Assembly (NCBI RefSeq): GCF_001456355.1
Contig: NZ_CP010271.1
Span: 2,046,001 to 2,110,000 of the forward strand
Length of the DNA: 64,000 nucleotides
Origin: Mycobacteroides saopaulense
GTDB lineage: Bacteria > Actinomycetota > Actinomycetes > Mycobacteriales > Mycobacteriaceae
Direction of reading: 5' to 3'
Shown here: positions 47,300 to 55,336 of the stretch, piece by piece
Layout: the number at the start of each line of letters is the position of its first letter
How positions within the stretch are numbered: the stretch's first letter is position 1
Made by a program: the position numbers and the translations under genes
Notes under the pieces: model-generated
Told to the model about the DNA's origin: nothing
Database searches by the model: none
The model's input: only the letters and a program-made list of their open reading frames with translations

Positions 47300-48352
47300 A
47301 TGAAGCTTGGGCAGGTATTCGATCGGCGCCATAACGCGCTCACCACATGGCGTCTCATTCTCGCGGTCGGTGTGGTCTTCTGGCATTCGTGGCCGCTCAC
47401 CGGTCGCGAAATCGACTACGCGCCGGTGACGCGGTTGCTGGGCGACATTTTCGCCGACGGCTTCTTCGTCATTTCCGGATTTCTCATCACCGCGGCCTGG
47501 ATGCGCCGTCCGAACCTGAAGGACTACTGGACCTCCCGCATCCTGCGGATCTTTCCGGGCCTGTGGGTATGTCTGATGGTGATCGCCTTCGTCATCGCAC
47601 CGATTGCGGCAAGAGTTCAACACACGTCGATCACGTTCTCCTCTGAGCTGGGATACGTGGTGAACAACGCCCTGCTCAACGTGACTTACTTCGATATCGA
47701 CGGCACTCCCCTCAACGTTCCCTATTCGGGAGTGTGGGACGGATCGATCTGGACGCTGTTCTTTGTCCTGCTCTGTGACGTGATGGTCTCAGTGGTCGGC
47801 TTTGTCGGGCTATTGAAACGGCGTTGGACCATTCCGACTCTTCTCGTCGTCGCGCTGATCTGTTCCGCATACTTCTCGTACACGCCGGGGGCGTACACCT
47901 GGCCGCAGATGCTGTCACGGTTCTTCGTCGTGTTCCTTGCGGGTGCGTTGTTCTATCAGTACCAAGACCAGATCCCGGCCCGCTGGTGGTTGGTCGCACT
48001 GAGCATCGCGATCGTGCTGGGGTCCGGATTCACGCAGAACTATCGAGTGATCGGTGCCCTGCCGCTGGCCTACGCCTTGATCGTTTCCGGCGCGCTCATT
48101 CGTAAGACGCGACTGCGCAACGACTTTTCGTACGGCGTGTACATATACGCATTCCCGATTCAGCAGCTACTGGCCAGTTTCGGGTTGGTGCGGCTGAATC
48201 TGATCCTGTTCTTTGTGTTGGCAACGGCAGTCACCCTTCCGGTAGCCGCACTGAGTTGGTTCGTGGTGGAGAAGCGAGCTATAGCACTGAAGACGCGGAT
48301 TCTTCGCAGGCCCGCCGCGCAGCCCGCGCCGCGCCGCGCCGCGGTGCCCTAG
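47300..48352 (+). CDS. acyltransferase 3 family membrane protein (OafA-like)
   Basis: The 350-residue protein has about ten helices. It starts NALTTWRLILAVGVVFWHSW, with the catalytic-type His after the first helix, then GFFVISGFLITAAWMRRPN and YWTSRILRIFPGLW with the conserved Arg. It transfers acyl groups to sugars or lipids at the cell surface. ATG 47300 follows AAGGGGG. The family is often part of lipopolysaccharide, glycolipid or peptidoglycan modification. There is no operon partner. Confidence 0.88.
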   Translation: MKLGQVFDRRHNALTTWRLILAVGVVFWHSWPLTGREIDYAPVTRLLGDIFADGFFVISGFLITAAWMRRPNLKDYWTSRILRIFPGLWVCLMVIAFVIAPIAARVQHTSITFSSELGYVVNNALLNVTYFDIDGTPLNVPYSGVWDGSIWTLFFVLLCDVMVSVVGFVGLLKRRWTIPTLLVVALICSAYFSYTPGAYTWPQMLSRFFVVFLAGALFYQYQDQIPARWWLVALSIAIVLGSGFTQNYRVIGALPLAYALIVSGALIRKTRLRNDFSYGVYIYAFPIQQLLASFGLVRLNLILFFVLATAVTLPVAALSWFVVEKRAIALKTRILRRPAAQPAPRRAAVP

Positions 48353-48431
48353 TACCAGTTGCGTTGGCGTTCAGTCTCGTTGCTGAGCCAGTACTCCCGA
48401 GCGTGGGGGGCCATTCAAGTGTTCATTTTCA

Positions 48432-49463
48432 ATGGAAGAACTCTGCACGATCTTGGTGCTAGCTTTTGCTGTTGTGCTCCCCTTCACGCCCCGCCTGATC
48501 GTCGAGCCGGATGACGGACTGGCTCCGGTCCTGCAGTTCATCGAGAGTGCAGAGACATCGCTTCTCATCAAGCAATTCACCTTCACCGAGGAACGCTTGA
48601 TCGAGGCGGTGATCGCGCGCCGCAAAGCGGGTGCGGACGTCCGGGTGATGCTCAACCCACAACGGTCTGGCGGTGACCGCGCCAACGACGACACGTTCGA
48701 GAAGCTCACCGACGCCGGGGTGAACGTGGCCTGGTCCAGTCCGAAATTTTATGTGACACACGAAAAGTCGATCGTCGCCGATGGGCGGGCGGCGCTGGTC
48801 GCGACCTTCAACCTCTGCGAGAAGTACTTCACGCAGACCCGCGACTACGGAGTGGTCACGGTTGTGCCCAGCCATGTGGAGCAGATCATCGAGGTCTTCG
48901 AGGCGGACTGGGAACATCGGGATTGGGCGCCGCGCGTCTTCGAAGGTCTGCTGTGGAGCAATGCGAATTCGAGATACCACATGGCCGAGTTCATCGATGC
49001 GGCCCGCTCGCGGCTCGACATACAACACCCGAAGTATGTCGACGCGGTCATCCTGGACCGTGTCGCCGCCGCGGTCGACCGGGGCGTCAAGGTGCGGGTG
49101 CTGTGCGGCGGCAAGCACGGCATCAGCGAATGGGACATCCTCGATACCTTCGCATCGCTTCGGACTTTGCGTCGCATCGGCGTGAAGGTGCACAAGCAGA
49201 AGAATCTGCGAGTCCACGCCAAGCTGCTCATCGCCGACGACACCCGGGCGTTGGTGGGATCGATGAACATCGACCGCAGCGCCTTCGATTTGCGTCGCGA
49301 ACTCGGGATCACGATCACCGACCCGCTCGTGATCGCCCGGCTGAAGGACGTCTTCGATACCGACTGGGAGCTGTCCCACCACTACGAGCCACCCGATCCG
49401 CTCGACTCGTCTCGGCATCATGAGGACGACTTCCCGCACGACCCGGAATTGATGCATGAGTAG
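48432..49463 (+). CDS. phospholipase D-like protein with two HKD motifs
   Basis: The 343-residue protein has HKD motifs THEKSIVADGRAALVATFN near residue 110 and VHAKLLIADDTRALVGSMN near 260. It is thus a complete PLD-fold enzyme such as a phosphatidyltransferase or nuclease. A weak hydrophobic start (CTILVLAFAVVLPFTP) may be a membrane anchor, or the true start may be GTG at 48474. It overlaps the chromate transporter gene by 8 bases, which indicates an operon. Confidence 0.85.
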   Translation: MEELCTILVLAFAVVLPFTPRLIVEPDDGLAPVLQFIESAETSLLIKQFTFTEERLIEAVIARRKAGADVRVMLNPQRSGGDRANDDTFEKLTDAGVNVAWSSPKFYVTHEKSIVADGRAALVATFNLCEKYFTQTRDYGVVTVVPSHVEQIIEVFEADWEHRDWAPRVFEGLLWSNANSRYHMAEFIDAARSRLDIQHPKYVDAVILDRVAAAVDRGVKVRVLCGGKHGISEWDILDTFASLRTLRRIGVKVHKQKNLRVHAKLLIADDTRALVGSMNIDRSAFDLRRELGITITDPLVIARLKDVFDTDWELSHHYEPPDPLDSSRHHEDDFPHDPELMHE

Positions 49464-50025
49464 CGAGACCGCCGATCCGCCTGTTCCGCGGGTGTCTCTC
49501 TTGCGGTTGGCATGGACGTTCAACCACATCGCACTGGCCTCATTCGGTGGCGGTCTGTCGGCGTGGTCGCGAGAGATACTCGTCGTCGAACGAAAGTGGC
49601 TGGGCGAAGAGGAGTTCCTGTCCGCGATGACGATGTGCCGAATCCTGCCGGGTGCCAATCAGATCAATATGGCTGTCTTCGTCGGCACCAAGATGCGCGG
49701 TGTCCTGGGCGCCGTCGCCGCGGTGGTGGGTCTGTGTCTGGTCCCGTTGGTTCTGGTACTGACGGTGTCCTACTTCTACTTTCGCTTCAAGGAGGTACCG
49801 GCGGTCAAAGGGGTGCTACACGGCGCCTCTGCCGCCGCGGTGGCGCTCACCCTGGCAATGGTGATCAAGACCGGACAGAAATGCCTGACCGGTCTGATAC
49901 CGATCCTGTTGTTCACGGCTAGTTTTGCGCTCAACGGACTGGTGCGCTGGCCCCTGCTGGGGACCCTGGCGCTTCTTGCGCCGTTGGCGATCTTCTGGGC
50001 ATGGCCCAGAAAGGTTCCCGCATGA
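49456..50025 (+). CDS. chromate transporter family protein, N-terminal half
   Basis: The 189-residue CHR domain has FNHIALASFGGGLSAWSREI and a CRILPGANQINMAVFVGTKM loop, with about five helices. CHR proteins export chromate; here the transporter is split into two short CHR subunits encoded in tandem. The stop overlaps the next start (ATGA). The typical GG(P)G loop is GGGLS, a little unusual for chromate proteins, so the true substrate may differ. Confidence 0.85.
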   Translation: MSSETADPPVPRVSLLRLAWTFNHIALASFGGGLSAWSREILVVERKWLGEEEFLSAMTMCRILPGANQINMAVFVGTKMRGVLGAVAAVVGLCLVPLVLVLTVSYFYFRFKEVPAVKGVLHGASAAAVALTLAMVIKTGQKCLTGLIPILLFTASFALNGLVRWPLLGTLALLAPLAIFWAWPRKVPA

Positions 50026-50567
50026 GCACCTACCTGCAGCTGGTGCTGCTGTTCGGATCGCTCTCGCTGATGTCCATCGGCGGCGGCAACGCAGTGCTAC
50101 CCGAGATGCATCTGCGTGCCGTCAGCGGCGAGCATTGGTTGTCCAATTCGCAATTCGCCGACATCTTTTCGATCTCGCAGACCACGCCGGGGCCGAGCAT
50201 TCTGATCGTCGCGATGGTGGGATACGCCGCAGGCGTTCCGGTCGGCGGAGTTGTCGGAGGCATTATCGGCGGTGTCATCGCCACGGTCGCCATGGTGTTG
50301 CCGGCCGCGTCGGTGGTGTACGCCGTCACCCGATTCTGGCAGCGCGCGCAGAACTCGAAATGGCGCATAGCGATCGAGAAGGGACTGGCGCCGTTGACGG
50401 TGGGCTTGATCCTGGCGACCTCTCTAGTGATGAGCAGGGCCGCTGATCACGACTGGCATGCCTACACGCTGACCGGTATCTGCACACTGATCTTCATTTT
50501 CACCAAGATGAATCCGTTGATCGTGGTCGCTGCGGCGGGTGTGCTCGGCTATGTGGGTTTCGTCTAG
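50022..50567 (+). CDS. chromate transporter family protein, C-terminal half
   Basis: The 181-residue CHR domain has LFGSLSLMSIGGGNAVLPEMH, SISQTTPGPSILIVAMVGYAAG, and GGVVGGIIGGVIATVAMVLPA. It is the partner of the upstream half, with opposite predicted topology as in short-chain CHR pairs. ATG 50022 overlaps the upstream stop. A minus-strand secreted gene follows at once. Confidence 0.87.
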   Translation: MSTYLQLVLLFGSLSLMSIGGGNAVLPEMHLRAVSGEHWLSNSQFADIFSISQTTPGPSILIVAMVGYAAGVPVGGVVGGIIGGVIATVAMVLPAASVVYAVTRFWQRAQNSKWRIAIEKGLAPLTVGLILATSLVMSRAADHDWHAYTLTGICTLIFIFTKMNPLIVVAAAGVLGYVGFV

Positions 50568-50574
50568 AGCCGGA

Positions 50575-50790
50575 TCAGCGCCAGCCAATTCCGGGTGCGC
50601 CGAACCCGATCCCAAAGTCGTCATCGCCGGGCCACATCCAGGGTGAGGTGACATCGTCATCAGTGCCTTGCGTGCAGGCGGCGTCGGGGCCCAAGCCCCC
50701 GGAGAACTGGCACGACGGCTCGGCTCGAGCCGGGGCGGCGAGCGCCACCGCTGCCGCCAATACGGCTGTGACACATACGCTATGAAGCAT
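50575..50790 (-). CDS. small secreted protein
   Basis: The 71-residue protein has a signal peptide (MLHSVCVTAVLAAAVALAAPARA) leaving about 48 residues: SCQFSGGLGPDAACTQGTDDD and a Trp/Gly-rich end. ATG 50790 follows GGGGAGGAGA, a strong site. I recognise no family; short acidic secreted proteins of this type are common in mycobacteria. Confidence 0.7.
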   Translation of the reverse strand: MLHSVCVTAVLAAAVALAAPARAEPSCQFSGGLGPDAACTQGTDDDVTSPWMWPGDDDFGIGFGAPGIGWR

Positions 50791-50895
50791 TCTCCTCCCC
50801 CATTTGATGGCAATGACCTGCGGGGTTACCTTGAGATTAGCACTGGATTCGGAGAATCTCCGGCCGTTGGTCGAAGCGTTTGTAAGGTCTGATCC

Positions 50896-51534
50896 GTGGC
50901 ACATCAACTGCTTGCGACAATGACTGGCATGGTCGAGCAGAGCCTCTGGATGCAAAAGGTCGCGGCAGATCCGAATCATTCACAGTGGTACCTCGAGCGC
51001 TTTCGCTCGATGGCGCGTGAGGGGGCAGATTTGGCAGGTGAGGCCCGGCTTGTGGACGCCCTGGTGCCTCGCGGTGCCCGGATTCTCGACGCAGGCTGCG
51101 GCTCCGGTCGGGTGGGCGGATTCTTGGCGGCGGCCGGGCATCGAGTGGTGGGTGTCGACGTCGACCCGACGCTCATCGAGGCGGCTGGACAGGACTACCC
51201 CGGACCACAATGGCTCGTCGGCGATCTGGCAGAACTCGACCTGCCCTCGCGCGGGATCACCGAGCCTTTCGACGTTATCGTCTCGGCGGGCAACGTGATG
51301 GCCTTCTTGGCGCCCAGCACCCGCGTGCGGGTGTTGGGCAGGCTGCGCACACATCTCGCGGGCGACGGTCGCGCGGTCATCGGATTCGGTGCCGGGCGCG
51401 ACTATGCATTCAGCCAATTCTTCGACGATGTCGCCGAGGCTGGGCTTGCCCCAGATTTACTCCTGTCAACCTGGGATCTGCGGCCGTTCACCGACGGCTC
51501 GGACTTTCTGGTCGCGCTGCTGCGAGAAGCCTGA
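50896..51534 (+). CDS. SAM-dependent methyltransferase, class I
   Basis: The 212-residue protein has motif I ILDAGCGSGRVGG, motif II VVGVDVDPTLIEAA and a GDLAELDLP strand. An N-terminal helical cap (NHSQWYLERFRSMA) precedes the fold. It methylates an unknown small molecule or lipid. The GTG at 50896 or the later ATG at 50929 could be the start. It is the first of four tightly linked genes up to 54020. Confidence 0.85.
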   Translation: MAHQLLATMTGMVEQSLWMQKVAADPNHSQWYLERFRSMAREGADLAGEARLVDALVPRGARILDAGCGSGRVGGFLAAAGHRVVGVDVDPTLIEAAGQDYPGPQWLVGDLAELDLPSRGITEPFDVIVSAGNVMAFLAPSTRVRVLGRLRTHLAGDGRAVIGFGAGRDYAFSQFFDDVAEAGLAPDLLLSTWDLRPFTDGSDFLVALLREA

Positions 51535-51544
51535 AACACCCGTC

Positions 51545-52450
51545 ATGAATGCCGAAAGGAAAGGCGCGACCGTCGTGCGGGGCAAGTCGCAATCACTGGT
51601 ATTGATCGGCGCCGCCTACGTGATCGCCGTGGGCGTGGGTGTCCTGTGGTTGTTCTGGGGGCCGAGTACCGGGCGGATGTGGCTGAACTCCTTGATCGCC
51701 GACGTGCTGGCCACCGTGGTGATCTTCGTATTCAGCAGGCTGTACCGCAATTCGAGTTTTTATGACGCGTATTGGAGCGTGATACCGCCACTGCTGTTGA
51801 TCTACTGGTGGAGCCAGTCTGGAGTGCACGCGGTGCGTTGTTGGCTGGTCGCGATGGTGGTCGTGGTGTGGGCGGTGCGGCTCACGGCCAATTGGGTTTA
51901 CGCGTTTCCCGGTCTGCACCATGAGGATTGGCGCTATCCGATGCTGCGTGCCAGTGCGGGTCGATGGGGATTCCTGGTGGACCTGGTGGCCATTCATCTC
52001 ATTCCCACGTTGCTGGTTTTCGCGGGGATGGTGCCGGCGTACGTCACCGTGACGCGTCCAGGGGGCGACGTGGGGTGGCTGACCGCGATCGCGTGTGCCG
52101 TCGGACTCGCGGCGGTTGCGCTGGAGCTGGTCGCCGACACCCAGATGCACCGGTTCACCCGTGACCGTCGCCCCGGTGAGGTGATGGATCGAGGTCTGTG
52201 GTCGTGGTCGCGACATCCGAACTACTTCGGAGAGTTCAGTTTTTGGGTTTCCCTGGCGCTCTTCGGCATTGCGGTCTCCCCCGCCGACGCGTGGTGGCTG
52301 AGTCTGGGCGCGGTAGGCATGTTGGGCATGTTCCTCGGTTCCAGCATTCCGATGATGGAACAGCGCAGCCTGCAGCGCCGCCCCGAGTACCAGGACGTGA
52401 TCAGACGGGTGTCCCGGTTTGTGCCACGCCCGCCGCGGACATCGGCGTGA
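51545..52450 (+). CDS. DUF1295 membrane protein, steroid 5-alpha-reductase-like
   Basis: The 301-residue protein has about seven helices and the family C-terminal motif GLWSWSRHPNYFGEFSFWVSLALFG followed by EYQDVIRRVSRFVP. DUF1295 belongs with isoprenylcysteine methyltransferase and steroid-reductase folds; it probably reduces a polyprenoid or steroid-like lipid with NADPH. The stop overlaps the flavoprotein GTG (GTGA). ATG 51545 comes 10 bases after the methyltransferase stop. Confidence 0.88.
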   Translation: MNAERKGATVVRGKSQSLVLIGAAYVIAVGVGVLWLFWGPSTGRMWLNSLIADVLATVVIFVFSRLYRNSSFYDAYWSVIPPLLLIYWWSQSGVHAVRCWLVAMVVVVWAVRLTANWVYAFPGLHHEDWRYPMLRASAGRWGFLVDLVAIHLIPTLLVFAGMVPAYVTVTRPGGDVGWLTAIACAVGLAAVALELVADTQMHRFTRDRRPGEVMDRGLWSWSRHPNYFGEFSFWVSLALFGIAVSPADAWWLSLGAVGMLGMFLGSSIPMMEQRSLQRRPEYQDVIRRVSRFVPRPPRTSA

Positions 52451-53607
52451 GTCGCAGGCGGATCGTCGTAGCCGGGCTCGGCGACAGTGGGTTGCTGACC
52501 GCGATCCGGCTGGCTGGGCGCCACGATGTGGTGGGCATCTCCACCAAGCCCGCGTTGGTCAGTGGTCAAGAATTGGGCGTGCGGCTCGCGCGGCCCGAGG
52601 AGTGGGCGCAGAACTACTGGATCCCCTTCGACCGGTTCCACGGGCTGGATCGTGTGCGCACCGTGCACGCCATGCTGACTAGCGTGGACCTCGGCGCCCG
52701 AACGGTTTTCGCTGCTACCGGAGACGGCTCGCAGCTGGCGGAACCGTATGACACCTTGATTGTCTCGACTGGTGTCAGCAATGGTTTTTGGAGGCAGCCC
52801 GTCATGCAGTCAAATGCCGATGTGGCCGCGGATCTGCGGGCGGCTCACCAGACTTTCGCCCGCGCGCGCACCGCCATCGTCATCGGAGGTGGAGCCGCGG
52901 CGGTAAGCAGTGCCGCCAATCTGGCCATGACATGGCCGGATCTGCGTGTCGGTCTCTACTTTCCCGGTGAGCGCGCACTGACGCAGCACCCACCCAGAGT
53001 CTGGGACCGAATCCGTCGGCGACTGAGTGAACTACGCGTCGTATTCCATCCCGGACACCGGGCCGTCATCCCTGACGGATTCACGTGCGATCGGATCACG
53101 GCCGAGCCGGTCCGGTGGAGTTCGGGGCAGTCGCCAGCCTCCGCCGATGCGGTGGTGTGGGCCATCGGCCGGGTGCGGCCGAACACGGATTGGCTGCCCG
53201 CCGAGATACTCGACGAACACGGTTTTGTGCGGGTGACACCGCACCTGCAGGTTCTGAATCACCCGAATGTGTTCGCCGTCGGCGATGTCGCGGCCACCGA
53301 TCCGCTGCGCAGCTCCGCGCGGAACCGTGCCGATCGTCTTGTCGCCCATAACGTTCACGCCGGGATGAGCGGCCGGGCATTACGCACCTACCGACCGCCG
53401 AGACATCGATGGGGCTCGGTGCTCGGTGTACAGCCTGACGGGCTGGAAGTCTTCGGGCCCTCCGGACACGCATTCCGATTCCCCGCGTGGTCGATTGAGC
53501 GTGTGCTGCAGCCGTGGATCGTCAGGCGCGGCATCTACCGGGGCGTCCGCCACAATCGGCCGTTCACGTCCGCAGAACCAAACCTTCCGGAAGGACCAAT
53601 CGCATGA
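52447..53607 (+). CDS. FAD-dependent pyridine-nucleotide oxidoreductase (NDH-2/AIF-like)
   Basis: The 386-residue protein has an FAD motif VVAGLGDSGLLTAI in a divergent form, the NAD(P)H motif VIGGGAAAVSSAANLA, ATxxG-type VWAIGRVRPNT, and the second FAD site VFAVGDVAAT. It resembles NDH-2 or AIFM2/FSP1, which reduce quinones, but lacks their membrane helix. Its GTG overlaps the DUF1295 stop and its stop overlaps the cupin ATG. It probably feeds electrons to the DUF1295 partner or a quinone. Confidence 0.85.
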   Translation: MSRRRIVVAGLGDSGLLTAIRLAGRHDVVGISTKPALVSGQELGVRLARPEEWAQNYWIPFDRFHGLDRVRTVHAMLTSVDLGARTVFAATGDGSQLAEPYDTLIVSTGVSNGFWRQPVMQSNADVAADLRAAHQTFARARTAIVIGGGAAAVSSAANLAMTWPDLRVGLYFPGERALTQHPPRVWDRIRRRLSELRVVFHPGHRAVIPDGFTCDRITAEPVRWSSGQSPASADAVVWAIGRVRPNTDWLPAEILDEHGFVRVTPHLQVLNHPNVFAVGDVAATDPLRSSARNRADRLVAHNVHAGMSGRALRTYRPPRHRWGSVLGVQPDGLEVFGPSGHAFRFPAWSIERVLQPWIVRRGIYRGVRHNRPFTSAEPNLPEGPIA

Positions 53608-54020
53608 ACATGGGTAGCAAGATCGCGATAGCCGCATGCGCCGGCGTCGCGACACTGACCGCCGCGTGTGGGTCGTCATCTGATACTCAATCCGGACGTG
53701 ATCCGGTGAGCCGCACCGACTTGCAGCGTCACGACCTGAGCGTCCCGGGCCGAGAGAGCCTGCAGACCCGTGTCGACTTTCAGCCGGGAGCCCAGGCCGC
53801 GCGCCACAAGCACCCCGGCGAGGAGATCATCTACGTACTCAAGGGCACGCTGGTCTACGACATCGACGGTCAAGGGTCCAAGACCGTTACGGCCGGAGAC
53901 GTACTGTTTGTTCCCGCCGAAACCTTCCACTCGGTCCGCAACGTGGGCGACGACGAGGGGTCCGAACTCGCCACCTACGTGGTCGACAAGGACAAGCCGC
54001 TTGTGGTGCTGAACAAGTAA
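53604..54020 (+). CDS. exported cupin lipoprotein
   Basis: The 138-residue protein has a signal peptide with lipobox LTAAC, then a cupin barrel: ARHKHPGEEIIYVLKG (metal ligands His, His, Glu), and FVPAETFHSVRNVG (His). A metal-binding site is thus complete. It is a sister of the exported cupin at 15579. ATGA overlap with the flavoprotein places it in the operon, possibly acting on the same small molecule outside the cell. Confidence 0.88.
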   Translation: MNMGSKIAIAACAGVATLTAACGSSSDTQSGRDPVSRTDLQRHDLSVPGRESLQTRVDFQPGAQAARHKHPGEEIIYVLKGTLVYDIDGQGSKTVTAGDVLFVPAETFHSVRNVGDDEGSELATYVVDKDKPLVVLNK

Positions 54021-54024
54021 GGAA

Positions 54025-54477
54025 CTATCCGGTCGCCGGGTTGGAGTAGACGCGCCGCGGGGAAATCAAGACGGCGGTTCGGCGCTGCTCGGCCATCACT
54101 CGGTCGTAGGTTTCCCAGTCGTCATGCGTGCCGCCAGCGGCTTCAAAGATGTTGCGTAGCAGGAGTCGAAGCTCTTCGTCATCGACTCCGGGATACGGGT
54201 CGTCAGGGCCGGCGAGCTCGGCGGTTCCCTCAACGGTCACCCACCGCCACCCGGCGCGGACCACGATGGTGGCTCGCGGGTCGGCCCGCAGGTGGTCTAA
54301 CTTGCGGCTGCCCCCTACCGCCACCAATGCCACGACGGATTCGCCGGTTCGCGGATGCGGCATGACGCCGGCGTTGATGACCGAGGACTGGACGCTGCTG
54401 TCGTCTCGAACGGTGCTCAACACGCACAGGCCGTGGTCGAGGCCGACGAGTTCGGCGAATGCGGATATGTCCGTCAC
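54025..54477 (-). CDS. PPOX-class F420- or flavin-dependent oxidoreductase
   Basis: The 150-residue split-barrel protein has ELVGLDHGLCVLSTVRDDSSVQ, RKLDHLRADPRATIVVRAGWRWV (cofactor-binding RATIVV) and the VEGTAEL strand. It resembles Rv2074-type F420-binding proteins that reduce biliverdin or other conjugated compounds. GTG 54477 has AAAGGA upstream. It is divergent from a TetR gene whose double operator lies between them, so both are likely controlled together. Confidence 0.85.
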   Translation of the reverse strand: MTDISAFAELVGLDHGLCVLSTVRDDSSVQSSVINAGVMPHPRTGESVVALVAVGGSRKLDHLRADPRATIVVRAGWRWVTVEGTAELAGPDDPYPGVDDEELRLLLRNIFEAAGGTHDDWETYDRVMAEQRRTAVLISPRRVYSNPATG

Positions 54478-54558
54478 AACGGAATCCTTTCGGTGGCCTG
54501 CCGCAGGCGACGTCACCAACTGTAGGCGCTGCCCGCCGGATTGAGGGCCGCGCGAAAT

Positions 54559-54630
54559 TATTTGAATCTGATTCAGAAACCTCTTGACCCTCGCCTACGG
54601 CCGCACTACTTTCTGAATCAGATTCAAATA
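54559..54630. promoter_or_regulatory. double operator of the TetR regulator
   Basis: A perfect 21-bp inverted repeat: 54559-54579 is the exact reverse complement of 54610-54630, 30 bases apart. Each arm contains its own palindrome, TGAATC-T-GATTCA and TGAATC-A-GATTCA, so there are two identical dimer sites 51 bp centre to centre. The right arm ends 11 bases before the TetR start. Confidence 0.8.
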
Positions 54631-54641
54631 CTGGAGGTGCT

Positions 54642-55322
54642 GTGGTCGGCAACAAAAGAGGCGTGGCATCACGCGCCGCGCTGCTGGAGGCCGGCCGAGT
54701 CGCCTTCAGCGCACACCGGTACGACGAGGTGTCGATCGTCGATGTGGCCCGCTCCCTGGGGGTGGCCGCGGGGTCGATCAGCTACCACTTCGGTGGTAAG
54801 CGTGGTTTCTACCTGGCGGTCGTGGAGCAGGCTGCCGACGAATTCTGGAGCGATCTCGTCCAGATGCGCGGCCCCGCGCTGCAGCGATTGTCCGACGGCA
54901 TCGGCAAGTTCCTGGACCGTGCGCACCAAGAGCCGCGTGCCTTCGAGGCGCTGCTCGCCGATGTCGCCGATGCCGAGGTGCGCTGCGTGCGCGAGCAGCA
55001 TCGGCAGCGTCTTGCGCATGCGTTGGCCGTCGAGATCACCGGCACGGAATCGACCCCGGTGCTGCGCGCCGCGATCAGTGGATGCCTGTCCTTCATCGAG
55101 GGAATCGTGCTGCATTGGATGCATACCGATGAGATCTCGCGCGACGCGGTTCGCGATCTGATCATCGCCAATTTCATCGGCACCGTGCTCAGTGCCGTGC
55201 GATCGGACCCGGATATCGAGCTGAGTCAGCGGGTCGTCGATGCGGTGCTGCCCGACGCGCAGATGCTGTCTCTGTTCGCCGACCTGGCGTCGATCGTGCC
55301 AGCCACCAACAACAACCAGTAG
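54642..55322 (+). CDS. TetR-family repressor
   Basis: The 226-residue protein has an N-terminal HTH (ASRAALLEAGRVAFSAHRYD, VAAGSISYHFGGKRGFYLAVV) and a helical ligand domain with SGCLSFIEGIVLHWM. Its start at 54642 (GTG) follows GGAGG. It heads an operon of SDR, acyl-CoA synthetase and lipase, so it probably senses a fatty acid, acyl-CoA or sterol-like product. It autoregulates through the double palindrome upstream. Confidence 0.93.
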   Translation: MVGNKRGVASRAALLEAGRVAFSAHRYDEVSIVDVARSLGVAAGSISYHFGGKRGFYLAVVEQAADEFWSDLVQMRGPALQRLSDGIGKFLDRAHQEPRAFEALLADVADAEVRCVREQHRQRLAHALAVEITGTESTPVLRAAISGCLSFIEGIVLHWMHTDEISRDAVRDLIIANFIGTVLSAVRSDPDIELSQRVVDAVLPDAQMLSLFADLASIVPATNNNQ

Positions 55323-55336
55323 CCGAAAGTATCGAG

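Noticed and set aside
48459..49658. 399-codon minus-strand frame
   Set aside because: Antisense of the PLD gene, whose two HKD motifs are clear.
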